DNA of 64,000 nt from Moritella marina ATCC 15381 (lineage in GTDB: Bacteria > Pseudomonadota > Gammaproteobacteria > Enterobacterales > Moritellaceae). A program made the position numbers and the translations under genes. This document shows positions 16,306 through 25,779 of the stretch, piece by piece (positions within the stretch are counted from its first letter, which is position 1; the number at the start of each line of letters is the position of its first letter). The notes under the pieces were generated by a model. The model did not search any database. It worked only from the letters and a program-made list of their open reading frames with translations, and was not told where the DNA came from. The stretch is from NCBI RefSeq assembly GCF_008931805.1, contig NZ_CP044399.1, positions 1,116,001 to 1,180,000 of the forward strand. The letters run 5' to 3'.

Positions 16306-17871
16306 ATGCATGAAGCAATTTTAAAGACAGTGCTAGGCGATTTTTATAGTCAAGATAAACACTACGGCAGTGCTTATCTTGGTGATCAGCGTTTTGACAG
16401 CGATGCGACCGTGGATGTGATTAGCCCTAATGATGGTCAACATTTGTTGTCCATCAGCCATGCAAAGCCCGATGTAATCCAACAGGTCATAGCAAGTGCA
16501 AAAGCAGAGTTTTATCATTGGCGCAGTGTGCCAGCACCGCAACGTGGTGAACTCGTACGATTGTTTGCCGACAAAGCGCGTACTGCAAAGCATCAACTGG
16601 CTACCATCATTAGTCTTGAAGCCGGTAAACCATTTCAAGAAAGCCTAGGCGAAGTACAAGAACTTATTGATGTGTGTGATTTTGCTGTTGGTTTGTCGCG
16701 ACAGCTTTATGGATTAACGATTGCCACTGAAAGACCTAATCATAGGATGATGGAACAATGGCATCCAATAGGTCCGGTTGTCATCATTACCGCATTTAAC
16801 TTCCCTATGGCAGTGTGGGGGTGGAATGCAGCCATTAGCTTGATTTGTGGTAACCCGATTATCTGGAAACCATCAAGTCAAACACCACTGTGCGGTTTAG
16901 CCTGTCATCAATTACTGTTATCAGCTATTAAAGAGTTCGGTGCTAATCCTGAACTGAGCAGTATTGTGTTTGGTGAAAAACCGCAAGTAGAGCAATTGGT
17001 TGATCATAAAGATATCGCGTTAGTTTCTGCAACAGGCTCATGTGCAATGGGGCGTGCGGTTAATTGTCGCGTTGCAGCGCGGATGGGGCGGACGTTATTA
17101 GAACTTGGCGGTAACAATGCCATGATAGTGTGCCCGAGTGCCGATCTGGAATTAGCGATTCGGGCGATCACTTTCTCAGCCTTGGGGACTAGCGGTCAGC
17201 GTTGTACTACATTGCGCCGATTGATTGTACATAGCAGCTTAAAACATCAAGTGCTTACCAAGTTAGAGGCGATTTATAAAACCGTGAGTATTGGCGACCC
17301 CTTTGATAGCAGTAATTTAATGGGGCCACTGGTTAACCAACAAGCTATCGATACCATGAAAGCCAGTATTAATACCGCAATATCTCAAGGCGGGAAGCTG
17401 ATTACTGGAGGGCAACAAATATCGAATTTAGACAATAAAGGTAAAAGCGAGCATGGGTTTTATATTACGCCTGCGATTATCGATATTGATCCTAGTGCTG
17501 AAATTGTTCAACAAGAAACCTTTGCGCCGTTACTTTATGTGCACAGCTATGATTCCCTTGAGCAGGCACTGGCGATCCAAAATGGTGTTAGCCAAGGTCT
17601 ATCTTCCGCTATTTTCACCAAAGACATGATGGAAGCGGAGATATTCGTTAGCGCTCGAGGTTCTGATTGTGGGCTAGTTAATGTCAATATCGGTACGTCA
17701 GGTGCCGAGATCGGTGGGGCGTTCGGTGGTGAAAAAGACACGGGAGGCGGGCGAGAAAGTGGCTCTGACGCATGGAAGGCTTATATGCGCCGTATGACAA
17801 ATACCATTAATTATGGTAGTGAGTTACCTTTAGCGCAAGGCATTAGCTTTGATATGCCCAAGGATAAATAA
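16306..17871 (+). CDS. Aldehyde dehydrogenase, ALDH7-like (2-aminoadipate semialdehyde dehydrogenase type)
   Basis: 521 residues, the usual length for ALDH7 (antiquitin/AmaB/PcD). Active-site features are intact: Asn165 in TAFNFP, Lys188 in IWKPS, Glu266 in LLELGGN, and nucleophile Cys300 in GTSGQRCTTLRRL, the last motif being typical of the ALDH7 branch. The enzyme would oxidise 2-aminoadipate 6-semialdehyde (or its cyclic piperideine form) to 2-aminoadipate with NAD(P). The operon context with saccharopine dehydrogenase-like and 2-oxoadipate dioxygenase-like genes agrees. An aminotransferase for 2-aminoadipate is not in the operon. Confidence 0.88.
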   Translation: MHEAILKTVLGDFYSQDKHYGSAYLGDQRFDSDATVDVISPNDGQHLLSISHAKPDVIQQVIASAKAEFYHWRSVPAPQRGELVRLFADKARTAKHQLATIISLEAGKPFQESLGEVQELIDVCDFAVGLSRQLYGLTIATERPNHRMMEQWHPIGPVVIITAFNFPMAVWGWNAAISLICGNPIIWKPSSQTPLCGLACHQLLLSAIKEFGANPELSSIVFGEKPQVEQLVDHKDIALVSATGSCAMGRAVNCRVAARMGRTLLELGGNNAMIVCPSADLELAIRAITFSALGTSGQRCTTLRRLIVHSSLKHQVLTKLEAIYKTVSIGDPFDSSNLMGPLVNQQAIDTMKASINTAISQGGKLITGGQQISNLDNKGKSEHGFYITPAIIDIDPSAEIVQQETFAPLLYVHSYDSLEQALAIQNGVSQGLSSAIFTKDMMEAEIFVSARGSDCGLVNVNIGTSGAEIGGAFGGEKDTGGGRESGSDAWKAYMRRMTNTINYGSELPLAQGISFDMPKDK

Positions 17872-17956
17872 TCATTTTTTGGTTGAATGTTATTAATTAA
17901 TCACGAGGTATGAAGAACCATTAATTATCTTACGCTTTTAGAATAAGTTGTTCTAT

Positions 17957-18484
17957 ATGAGACATAATAACGGTTTTACATTAATTGAGTTAGTCATCGT
18001 CATCATCGTATTAGGTGTTCTGGCAGCGACAGCGATCCCTAAATTTATTAATCTTCAGCATGATGCTAGCCGTGCCGTTGTTCAGAATATCAGTGGCACA
18101 TTGAAAAGCGCGATGGATTTTGTCAATGCGAGAAAAGAAATTGATAATGCTGAAACAGAAGTCGATTATAACGGGAATAAAATCACACTCGTTAACGGTT
18201 TCCCTAAACCATCGGCCCCTGAAATGCGCCATTTACTGAATATGGATCTACCGAGTACGACATGGACGCCAAATTGGTTAACTGTACCTTGTGATGATTC
18301 AGAGTTTTGTATTCTTGGTAACCGAGCATATACCAACGAGCCGCAAATTGATGAGGTCACTTCTGGACATATCGTGTTCTTTTGGCCGAACGGCTATGTA
18401 CTCGGCAGTTGTTTTGCTTATTATGCCAATTTGGAGATTGATGGCGTTTCACCTGTCATTGGTTTTGAAGATTCTGGTTGTTAA
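17957..18484 (+). CDS. Type IV pilin-like protein (MSHA-pilin type)
   Basis: 175 residues from ATG 17957, giving a six-residue leader and the prepilin cleavage site G^FTLIELVIVIIVLG; TTG 17948 would add three residues. The hydrophobic helix continues to LAATAIPKF, then INLQHDASRAVVQNISGTL, a sequence reminiscent of MshA/MshB-type pilins. Paired Cys residues near the C terminus (CDDSEFC and a final C) may form disulfides. It would be processed by PilD-type prepilin peptidase. No other pilus genes are nearby, so it may be an orphan minor pilin or pseudopilin. Confidence 0.85.
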   Translation: MRHNNGFTLIELVIVIIVLGVLAATAIPKFINLQHDASRAVVQNISGTLKSAMDFVNARKEIDNAETEVDYNGNKITLVNGFPKPSAPEMRHLLNMDLPSTTWTPNWLTVPCDDSEFCILGNRAYTNEPQIDEVTSGHIVFFWPNGYVLGSCFAYYANLEIDGVSPVIGFEDSGC

Positions 18485-18812
18485 CTCTCTGCTCATCAAT
18501 AAATAAGGCAATGTAGGTTGCCGTCTATTTTATATGCTATTCGCTATCTATTTAACTCATTGTTCGTCATTTATTCCTCCTCCCTTTAAACGTCTCGCCA
18601 TAATAGAACTATTGACTCTAATCATTGTCTGTCTTTGGAATGATTATTACTTTTAGATGGACTTTATTGCCTACGATATAGCATATAAGAGATAAGTCAT
18701 TGTAAATACTATTTTAAAGGCTATAGTTGAGTAAACGTCTATTCAGACAACTTGACTTGTTTATACATAAATATGAATCGGTAGATAAACAGCACATTAT
18801 TAGGGTGATTAT
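18485..18812. other. Intergenic region before RND operon
   Basis: A small hairpin GGCAA-N6-TTGCC (18507-18522) follows the pilin gene and may end its transcript. Otherwise AT-rich sequence with no gene; it should contain the promoter of the RND operon, whose first ATG has AGGGTG upstream. Confidence 0.5.
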
Positions 18813-19847
18813 ATGAAGGGAATTATAGCGACCACGGTTGTTGCTGGCCTGCTACTTTCTGGCTGCAGTGAAGAACAAGTCGTCATTCCGGAACCGGATT
18901 CTCGACCTGTTAAGTTACAAACGGTGGATGTTGGTATTAAAGACACCTTCAGAACATTCCCAGGTGTTGTTGAAGCGGGAGATAAAGCTGTTCTCGCATT
19001 TCGAGTTTCAGGTGTTTTATCGTCGATGGATGTGAACCCGGGTGAAAACGTGGTTAAAGGGCAAAAGCTGGCTAGCTTGAACCAAGACGAATTTTCACTG
19101 CAAGTTGAACAAGCCAAAGCTAATTATGAACTTGCTTCAGTGCAGTTTAAACGAGATGAAAAATTACGTAAAACCAATGTTGTCTCAGAACTTGCATTTG
19201 ATACGTCTAAAGCTAAGCGTAACCAAGCTCAAGCCACATTAAGCAAGCAAGAATCCAACTTAAGTTATGCAACCTTAGTGGCTCCTTATGACGGGACTCT
19301 TTCGTTATCATTGAAAGAAAATCATGAATATGTCATGGCAAAAGAAGCAGTAGTACATATTCAGCGCGCTGGTATCATCAACATAACCTTCCAATTGCCT
19401 GAGCAGTTACTTGCGCGATTTGATAATAATTATAGCCGCAGCCCAACTGTTATTTTCGATACTATCCCAGGTGAAGAGTTTCCTGCCGAGTTTAAAGAAA
19501 TTGATACTGAAGCAAATGCGACAAATTCCAGTTATAAAGTCACATTATTTATGAATCGCCCTGAAGGTAAAAATATCTTGCCTGGTATGGCTGGTGCTGT
19601 CCGTATCGCACTGCCAAAAGGGAGTGCAGGAGCGTTATCACCACAAGCATTGATGAAAAAAGGTGATACCTATTATGTATGGCAGATCGACGATCAAGGC
19701 ATTGCTCATAAACGAGAAATCGAATTAGATGAAAATGGACGTGTGTCTAAAGGTCTGAATGATGGTGACAATGTTGCAATCTCTGGCGTTAACGAATTAC
19801 GCGAAGGTCAGAAAGTAAGATCTTGGATCAAGGAACGAGGACTGTAA
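18813..19847 (+). CDS. RND efflux periplasmic adaptor (first of two), lipoprotein
   Basis: 344 residues. Lipobox LLLSGC puts the lipid-bearing Cys at 18. The membrane-fusion fold follows: a barrel-sandwich lipoyl half VLAFRVSGVLSSMDVNPGEN, an alpha-hairpin (about 90-140), the second lipoyl half LVAPYDGTL, then beta-barrel and membrane-proximal domains ending NELREGQKV. It bridges the inner-membrane pump and an outer-membrane channel. One base separates it from the second adaptor gene, so they are one transcript. The layout adaptor-adaptor-pump resembles Vibrio VexIJK. Confidence 0.9.
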   Translation: MKGIIATTVVAGLLLSGCSEEQVVIPEPDSRPVKLQTVDVGIKDTFRTFPGVVEAGDKAVLAFRVSGVLSSMDVNPGENVVKGQKLASLNQDEFSLQVEQAKANYELASVQFKRDEKLRKTNVVSELAFDTSKAKRNQAQATLSKQESNLSYATLVAPYDGTLSLSLKENHEYVMAKEAVVHIQRAGIINITFQLPEQLLARFDNNYSRSPTVIFDTIPGEEFPAEFKEIDTEANATNSSYKVTLFMNRPEGKNILPGMAGAVRIALPKGSAGALSPQALMKKGDTYYVWQIDDQGIAHKREIELDENGRVSKGLNDGDNVAISGVNELREGQKVRSWIKERGL

Positions 19848-19848
19848 C

Positions 19849-20964
19849 ATGAATAAATTTCCCTCAATCGTGATGGCGCTTGGTGTGATAACCGCACTAC
19901 AAGGCTGTGACAAGCCGATTATAGAGCCAAGACAAAAAGTACAGTTAGTAGAAGTGACGACAGTTCAGCTTGCTGAAGATTCGGCGAGGTTATCGTTTCC
20001 TGCCGTCGCCGTTGCTGCGGATAAGTCTAGTTTATCTTTTCGCTTACAAGGCGAGGTGACAAAGGTTACTGTTCGCCCTGGTGATCAAGTGGTGGCTGGG
20101 CAGCTTCTTGCGCAACTTGATCCGACTTATTACCGTTTAGAAGTGGATGATGCGAAAGCGGAGTATGCGATTGCAGACAGTCAATATCGTCGTTCGGCTA
20201 AACTTGTTGATCAAGGTTATATTGCACCGTCGCAATTCGATGAGCTTAAAGCACAACGTCGGATCGCTAAAGCAAGGTTAGATATTGCCCAACTTAACTT
20301 GAGCTTTACCGAACTTAAAGCGCCTTTTTCAGGTATTATTTCACATGTGCCTATTCAGCAATTTGAAAATGTACAAGTTGGCCAACAGGTGATGAATATT
20401 CACAGTTCTACGACAGTTGATATTCAATTACAAGCGCCAGACATTATTTATTCAAAAAGCTCTGCGACGGAAATCGAAGATTCGAAACCTGGCGCTAAAA
20501 TAATCACCGCTGATGGTCATGAGTATGATGCACACCTAAAAGAGTTCACCACAGAACCGGATCCTGAAGTCGGTTCATTCGTGATCACGTTAACGATGCC
20601 AATGCCTGCAGACCGATTTATTCTGGATGGTATGGCTGTTGAAGTACGTGCAGATGCCCAGAAGTTAAAGATCTATAAGCAAGATGAACCCTTTATACCA
20701 TTTGAAGCGATCATAAATGAAGATGGTGATGATTTAAATTTAACTCAGAAGTTTGTCTGGGTTGTAAATAGCGACAACACCGTGAGTAAGCGTCTCATTG
20801 TGACAGAGAAAGTGGTTAACAATGGTGTGCGTTTAAGCGCTGGTTTAACTGTTGGTGAAAAGGTCGTGATTGCCGGTGGCAATCGTTTACGTGAAGGTCA
20901 ATCAGTGAAAATACTCGATAAATCGAAGATTAATTCAACTAATATCACAGAGGCTGGACAATAA
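19849..20964 (+). CDS. RND efflux periplasmic adaptor (second of two), lipoprotein
   Basis: 371 residues. Lipobox ALQGC gives Cys20. The segments LSFRLQGEVTKVTVRPGDQV and LKAPFSGIISHV are the two lipoyl halves flanking a helical hairpin; the end NRLREGQSV mirrors the first adaptor. The two adaptors are clearly homologous but diverged, which suggests a hetero-oligomeric adaptor ring as proposed for other two-adaptor RND pumps. Stop and next ATG overlap (TAATG) with the pump gene, so the three proteins are made in a coupled way. Confidence 0.9.
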   Translation: MNKFPSIVMALGVITALQGCDKPIIEPRQKVQLVEVTTVQLAEDSARLSFPAVAVAADKSSLSFRLQGEVTKVTVRPGDQVVAGQLLAQLDPTYYRLEVDDAKAEYAIADSQYRRSAKLVDQGYIAPSQFDELKAQRRIAKARLDIAQLNLSFTELKAPFSGIISHVPIQQFENVQVGQQVMNIHSSTTVDIQLQAPDIIYSKSSATEIEDSKPGAKIITADGHEYDAHLKEFTTEPDPEVGSFVITLTMPMPADRFILDGMAVEVRADAQKLKIYKQDEPFIPFEAIINEDGDDLNLTQKFVWVVNSDNTVSKRLIVTEKVVNNGVRLSAGLTVGEKVVIAGGNRLREGQSVKILDKSKINSTNITEAGQ

Positions 20965-23900
20965 TGAAACAAGATATCGCAGCCTATTTTATTAAAAATA
21001 AAGTGATCAGCTGGATGCTCACACTTATCTTCTTAATTGGTGGTTCGATGGCCTTTTTCGGCCTAGGGCAATTAGAAGATCCTGAATTCACGATTAAAGA
21101 TGCAATGGTTGTTACTTCTTATCCTGGCGCTACGCCATTGCAAGTCGAAGAAGAAGTGACTTATCCGTTAGAGAAAGCCATACAGCAATTAACCTATGTT
21201 GATGAAGTTAATTCTATCTCTAGTCGTGGGCTCTCACAGATTACCGTGACGATGAAAAACAATTATGGCCCTGATGATTTACCCCAAATATGGGATGAAT
21301 TACGTCGTAAAGTGAATGACATCAAACCGCATTTACCTCCTGGTGTCGCTGAACCCTCTGTGATTGATGACTTTGGTGATGTTTACGGTATTTTACTGGC
21401 GATAACGGGTGATGGTTATTCTTATAAAGAACTAAATGATTACGTTGATTACTTACGCCGAGAAATAGAACTGGTTGATGGCGTTGGTAAAGTGTCGGTG
21501 ACAGGCGTACAGCAAGAACAAGTCTTTATTGAAATGTCGATGCAACGATTAAGCAGTTTAGGTATTTCACCATCGACTATTTACAATACGTTAGCAACGC
21601 AAAACCTGGTATCAAGTGCTGGTGCAATGCGAGTTGGTTCTGAGTATATCCGTATTCATCCAACGGGTGAGTTCACAGATGTTGATGCACTGGGTGATTT
21701 GATTATCACCGAAACCGGTGCGCAAGGGCTTATTTACTTACGTGATGTGGCGACGATTAGCCGTGGCTTTAAAGAAGTCCCTGATAATCTTGTAACCTTC
21801 AATGGTAAAGTTGCACTGAATGTCGGTGTGTCGTTTATTTCTGGTGTCAATGTTGTTGAAATGGGTAAAGGCGTTTATGCACGCTTGGCTGAGTTAAAAG
21901 AGCAACAACCCGTTGGTATCGATATTGATGCTGTTTACAGCCAGCCTGATGAAGTTGATAAATCAGTGAAAGGCTTCCTAGTGAGTCTTGGCCAAGCGAT
22001 TGGTATTGTTATCATTGTACTGCTGTTATTTATGGGCTTGCGTTCTGGTGTGTTAATTGGCCTGATTTTATTACTCACAGTATTGGGTACATTCGTCTTC
22101 ATGAATTTGATGGCCATTGACTTACAACGTATTTCACTTGGTGGTCTGGTTATTGCGCTGGGTATGTTGGTGGATAACGCCATTGTCGTGGTCGAAGGTA
22201 TCTTGATTGGTGTTCAGAAAGGCCGAACTCGCCTGCAAGCTGCAACGGATATTGTTACCCAGACTAAATGGCCTTTACTGGGTGCTACGGTTATTGCTGT
22301 TACCGCATTTGCGCCAATTGGTTTGTCGCAAGATTCTACCGGTGAATATACTGGCACACTGTTTACCGTTTTACTTATCTCGTTAATGTTAAGTTGGTTT
22401 ACTGCGATTTCAATCACGCCTTTCTTTGCTGATATGTTCTTTAAAGGTATGAAAGTTGATACAGAAAGTGCAGAAAATAATCCGTATAAAGGGATTGTAT
22501 TTGTTACCTATAAACGTGTGTTAGAAACGTGCATGAAGTACGCTTGGACAACTGTGTTTGCCTTGATCTTGATGTTAGTGGCTAGCTTGTATGGCTTCAC
22601 TCAGTTAAAACAATCGTTCTTTCCGTCATCAACAACGCCTATGTTTATGGTTGATGTTTGGTTACCGGAGGGTACTGATATTCGCGCAACCAGCGAAAAA
22701 CTGCGTGAACTTGAAGTCATGGTCAGCGACAATGAAAAAGTAGCGCATGTCTCTTCAAGTACGGGTAAAGGCTCTCAGCGCTTTATGCTGACTTACTCGC
22801 CAGAAAAAAGTTACGCGTCTTACGGTGAATTAATTATTCGTGTAGATAGTTACGATGACGTTATGCCAATGATGGCTGAAGTGAGTGAGAAACTTGACGC
22901 TCTACATCCTGATATTGAATACAAACTGAAGCGTATCGCCTTAGGGCCTTCTTCTGGTGCTAAAATTGAAGCGCGTTTGGTTGGTTCTGATCCAACTGTA
23001 TTACGTGGTTTAGCACAGCAAACTGTCGATATTATGCGTGCAGATCCAGGGGCATTTAACGTGCGTCATGATTGGCGTGAACGGACGAAAGTGATTGAAC
23101 CTGTCTTTAATGAAAGTCAGGCGCGTCGTTACGGTATCACTAAATCTGATGTTGATGATTTACTGCAAATGGCATTCAGTGGTTTGACGGTGGGTATTTA
23201 CCGTGATGGTACGAGTCTATTACCTATTGTTGCTCGCTTACCTGAAAATGAGCGTGTGGATATCAGTACGATTGAGGGCATGAAAATTTGGAGCCCTGTA
23301 CTGAAAGGTTATGTACCGTTACAGCAAGTAATATTAGCGGTTAACGTGCGTTGGGAAGACCCAATTGTTGTGCGTAAAAACCGTAAGCGTATGCTGACTA
23401 TATTTGCTGACCCCGATCCATTAGGTGAAGAAACGGCTGCGACTTTACAAAAACGTATCCAACCGTTAGTAGAAGCAATGGATTTCCCACCAGGCTACTC
23501 GCTCGAATGGGGTGGTGAATATGAATCATCTGCTGATGCACAAGCATCGTTATTCCAGACGATGCCAATGGGCTATCTGTTTATGTTCTTAATTACCATT
23601 TTCTTGTTTAACAACGTGAAAAATGCGGTGATTGTTTGGGCGACAGTGCCACTGGCCATTATTGGTGTGACGATGGGGCTACTCGCCCTTAATACCCCCT
23701 TTGGTTTCATGGCGTTACTCGGTTTCTTAAGTCTGTCAGGGATGCTAGTTAAAAATGGTATCGTGTTACTTGATCAGATTGAAATTGAGATCCACAGTGG
23801 TAAAGAAAGATATGAAGCGGTTGTTGATGCTGCTGTGAGTCGTGTTCGTCCAGTTTGTATGGCGGCGATCACCACGGTATTAGGCATGGTGCCGTTACTA

Positions 23901-24038
23901 CCAGATGTATTCTTTAAGCCGATGGCAGTAACCATTATGTTTGGTTTAGGGTTTGCGACTGTACTGACTTTACTTGTTGTACCTGTACTTTATCGCATGT
24001 TACATCGCTTAAAAGTACCTGAGGCAGTGGGTAAGTAA
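20964..24038 (+). CDS. RND efflux pump inner-membrane transporter
   Basis: 1024 residues, normal for HAE-type RND pumps: TM1 near 15-35, a porter loop, TM2-6 (about 335-490), a second periplasmic loop and TM8-12 at the end. The TM4 proton-relay region reads ALGMLVDNAIVVVEG, i.e. Asp-Asn rather than the Asp-Asp of AcrB. The family exports drugs, dyes or bile-like compounds using proton motive force; the substrate here is unknown. No outer-membrane factor follows, so a TolC-like channel encoded elsewhere is needed. A strong terminator follows the stop. Confidence 0.92.
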   Translation: MKQDIAAYFIKNKVISWMLTLIFLIGGSMAFFGLGQLEDPEFTIKDAMVVTSYPGATPLQVEEEVTYPLEKAIQQLTYVDEVNSISSRGLSQITVTMKNNYGPDDLPQIWDELRRKVNDIKPHLPPGVAEPSVIDDFGDVYGILLAITGDGYSYKELNDYVDYLRREIELVDGVGKVSVTGVQQEQVFIEMSMQRLSSLGISPSTIYNTLATQNLVSSAGAMRVGSEYIRIHPTGEFTDVDALGDLIITETGAQGLIYLRDVATISRGFKEVPDNLVTFNGKVALNVGVSFISGVNVVEMGKGVYARLAELKEQQPVGIDIDAVYSQPDEVDKSVKGFLVSLGQAIGIVIIVLLLFMGLRSGVLIGLILLLTVLGTFVFMNLMAIDLQRISLGGLVIALGMLVDNAIVVVEGILIGVQKGRTRLQAATDIVTQTKWPLLGATVIAVTAFAPIGLSQDSTGEYTGTLFTVLLISLMLSWFTAISITPFFADMFFKGMKVDTESAENNPYKGIVFVTYKRVLETCMKYAWTTVFALILMLVASLYGFTQLKQSFFPSSTTPMFMVDVWLPEGTDIRATSEKLRELEVMVSDNEKVAHVSSSTGKGSQRFMLTYSPEKSYASYGELIIRVDSYDDVMPMMAEVSEKLDALHPDIEYKLKRIALGPSSGAKIEARLVGSDPTVLRGLAQQTVDIMRADPGAFNVRHDWRERTKVIEPVFNESQARRYGITKSDVDDLLQMAFSGLTVGIYRDGTSLLPIVARLPENERVDISTIEGMKIWSPVLKGYVPLQQVILAVNVRWEDPIVVRKNRKRMLTIFADPDPLGEETAATLQKRIQPLVEAMDFPPGYSLEWGGEYESSADAQASLFQTMPMGYLFMFLITIFLFNNVKNAVIVWATVPLAIIGVTMGLLALNTPFGFMALLGFLSLSGMLVKNGIVLLDQIEIEIHSGKERYEAVVDAAVSRVRPVCMAAITTVLGMVPLLPDVFFKPMAVTIMFGLGFATVLTLLVVPVLYRMLHRLKVPEAVGK

Positions 24039-24066
24039 TACCGACTCTCTTTATTTAATGATAATC

Positions 24067-24094
24067 AAACAAGCGCCTATATGGCGCTTGTTTT
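24067..24094 (+). terminator. Rho-independent terminator of RND operon
   Basis: AAACAAGCGCC / GGCGCTTGTTT with a five-base loop followed by T residues, 28 bp after the RND stop. Confidence 0.9.
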
Positions 24095-24508
24095 GTATGT
24101 GTGTTGCGTATTTTTCACCGCTAACTTGGAATTTCGCCAAACCAATTTAGATCTGCAACTCACTCACAATATGTTTATAGCAATTTACGATACATTTGTT
24201 ATGGGTCCTATTAAATAAATGTTTAGTAACTTTAACAGACCTAGATTGGCTTTCTTTTTAAGTGTAGTTAACTCTAAATTGTTGATTTGTATGTTATTAA
24301 TATGTTGTGTGATTATTTATACGGACCTGTATAAATAACAGCATTCTGTATATCCAACTAAGATATAATACCAATCGATGATACATGTGGTGTAAACTGT
24401 TGTTATTAAACAATAATTTAATGCCAAAGTCTTTAATGCTAGTGATTTTCTCGGTATTATACGGAATTCCGTAAAATACACTGTTATCAATATAATTGTG
24501 AGATGTTA
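24095..24508. other. Left flank of cassette island
   Basis: No gene is seen. The sequence is AT-rich with a 14-bp perfect palindrome TACGGAATTCCGTA at 24460-24473. The end, GTTAATG at 24505-24511, resembles the GTTRRRY cassette junction seen at the other cassette starts and may be the left boundary of the array. I see no integron integrase and cannot identify an attI site. Confidence 0.45.
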
Positions 24509-25030
24509 ATGCCTATCGAAAAGCACCTTGAAAGTATCAAAACTAGCCGTCTTAGACTTTCCCCACTAATAGCGCAACATGCTAACGTAATGTTTCCAAT
24601 TTTGTCAGACAGGACGCTTTACAAATTTACTGGAGGGGAAGCACCAGAATCAGAAATAGCTCTAGAGGCAAGGTATAGAAAGCTTGAAAGTCGAAAATCG
24701 CCAGATGAATCTGAATATTGGTTGAATTGGTTGGTAAGCCTTGTAGAAAATGATGTTCCGATTGGATATGTCCAGGCAACTGTAACTGAATATGAAGCTG
24801 ATATTGCTTGGGTAATTGGTTCGCAGTGGCAAGGCAATGGCTATGCAAGTGAAGCTGCTATTGCACTAGTGGAGTGGTTGCGGATTATTGATACAAAAGT
24901 GATTCGATCTTTCATTAATCCAAACCACGAAGCTAGTCAACGGGTGGCGAGTAATGCCGGGTTGGATAATACTGAATCGGTAGAAGATGGTGAAGAAGTC
25001 TGGGTATTTCAAGTCCCCCGAGAATGCTAA
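24509..25030 (+). CDS. GNAT-family acetyltransferase (cassette gene 1, RimJ/RimL-like)
   Basis: 173 residues from ATG 24509 (ATG 24503 is a less likely start with GTGAG directly against it). The beginning LESIKTSRLRLSPL and the later ADIAWVIGSQWQGNGYASEAA, with acetyl-CoA loop QWQGNGYA, are typical of RimJ/RimL-type acetyltransferases; SFINPNHEASQRVASNAG is motif B. Substrate unknown. Its TAA stop lies inside the R'' part of an attC-like site, typical of integron cassette genes. Confidence 0.82.
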   Translation: MPIEKHLESIKTSRLRLSPLIAQHANVMFPILSDRTLYKFTGGEAPESEIALEARYRKLESRKSPDESEYWLNWLVSLVENDVPIGYVQATVTEYEADIAWVIGSQWQGNGYASEAAIALVEWLRIIDTKVIRSFINPNHEASQRVASNAGLDNTESVEDGEEVWVFQVPREC

Positions 25031-25081
25031 CAAGTCACTGAAAAGTGACGCAAAGACGCTCACTTTAGTGAAGCGTTATGC
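25025..25081 (+). repeat. attC-like recombination site 1 (57 bp)
   Basis: R'' TGCTAAC and R' GTTATGC bracket a palindromic region: TCACT pairs with AGTGA and AAGTGA with TCACTT, leaving a short CGC-rich loop. Layout and the AAGCGTTATGC end match Vibrio-type attC sites. Confidence 0.72.
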
Positions 25082-25109
25082 AGTTTTAAGTAGTTCGGAG
25101 TTATTGAGA

Positions 25110-25664
25110 ATGATTGAGTTAAAAACGGATCGTCTAGTTCTCAGACAATGGAAAAAGTCAGATTATTTTGCGTTTGCTGAAATGACTGCCGATCCTTTGG
25201 TTATGAGATTTTTCCCAAAAGTATTATCTCAAATTGAAAGTGATCAGTTGGCATCAAAGATTGAATCATTGATAAATGATAATGGGTGGGGATTCTGGGC
25301 AGTAGAATTGAAGGAAACTTCAACGTTTATCGGATTCGTTGGTCTGCATTATCAAGACCAAGATATCCCAAATGCACCCTTTACTGAGATTGGATGGAGA
25401 TTATCATCAAAGTATTGGGGGGTTGGTTATGCTCCTGAAGCTGCGCAAGCGGCACTAAAGTTTGCATTTGAAGAGCTCAACGAAACGGCTGTTTATGCAT
25501 TTACAACCACTGTAAATCAACCGTCACGAAATGTGATGACCAAAATTGGCATGATCGATATTAAGCAGAATTTTAACCATCCAAAATTATCCGATGATCA
25601 TGAATTAGTTCGTCATTGTTTATATAGAATATCGAAAGAAATGTGGCGAAAATCAACTGCATAA
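25110..25664 (+). CDS. GNAT-family acetyltransferase (cassette gene 2)
   Basis: 184 residues from ATG 25110 (GGAG nine bases upstream); a longer frame back to 24987 runs through the attC site and is rejected. IELKTDRLVLRQWKKSD is the classic RimJ/RimL-like start, EIGWRLSSKYWGVGYAPEAA holds the acetyl-CoA loop (KYWGVGYA), and TTTVNQPSRNVMTKIGM is motif B. Substrate unknown. It is flanked by attC-like sites on both sides, making a complete cassette of about 675 bp. Confidence 0.84.
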   Translation: MIELKTDRLVLRQWKKSDYFAFAEMTADPLVMRFFPKVLSQIESDQLASKIESLINDNGWGFWAVELKETSTFIGFVGLHYQDQDIPNAPFTEIGWRLSSKYWGVGYAPEAAQAALKFAFEELNETAVYAFTTTVNQPSRNVMTKIGMIDIKQNFNHPKLSDDHELVRHCLYRISKEMWRKSTA

Positions 25665-25756
25665 CAAAAACATCAAGTTGACACGTTTTACTCCGCAGTT
25701 TTGGTGTGGAGTTCGGTGTATTTGGTAAGTTAGCCGTAGTGCAACTTATGTTAGAC
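25659..25756 (+). repeat. attC-like recombination site 2 (98 bp)
   Basis: Begins GCATAAC next to the stop of cassette gene 2 and ends with a perfect GTTRRRY core, GTTAGAC. AAGTTGACAC pairs with GTGCAACTT, and ACTCCGC with GTGGAGT inside. Confidence 0.65.
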
Positions 25757-25779
25757 GTTAGAACGATCAAGGATGAACC

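Noticed and set aside
24095-24508. attI site or integrase gene at the left of the cassette array
   Set aside because: No integrase ORF on either strand and no recognisable attI arrangement; only a GTTAATG junction-like heptamer.
24987-25109. N-terminal extension of cassette gene 2
   Set aside because: It reads through the attC site and the end of cassette gene 1; the family start fits ATG 25110.
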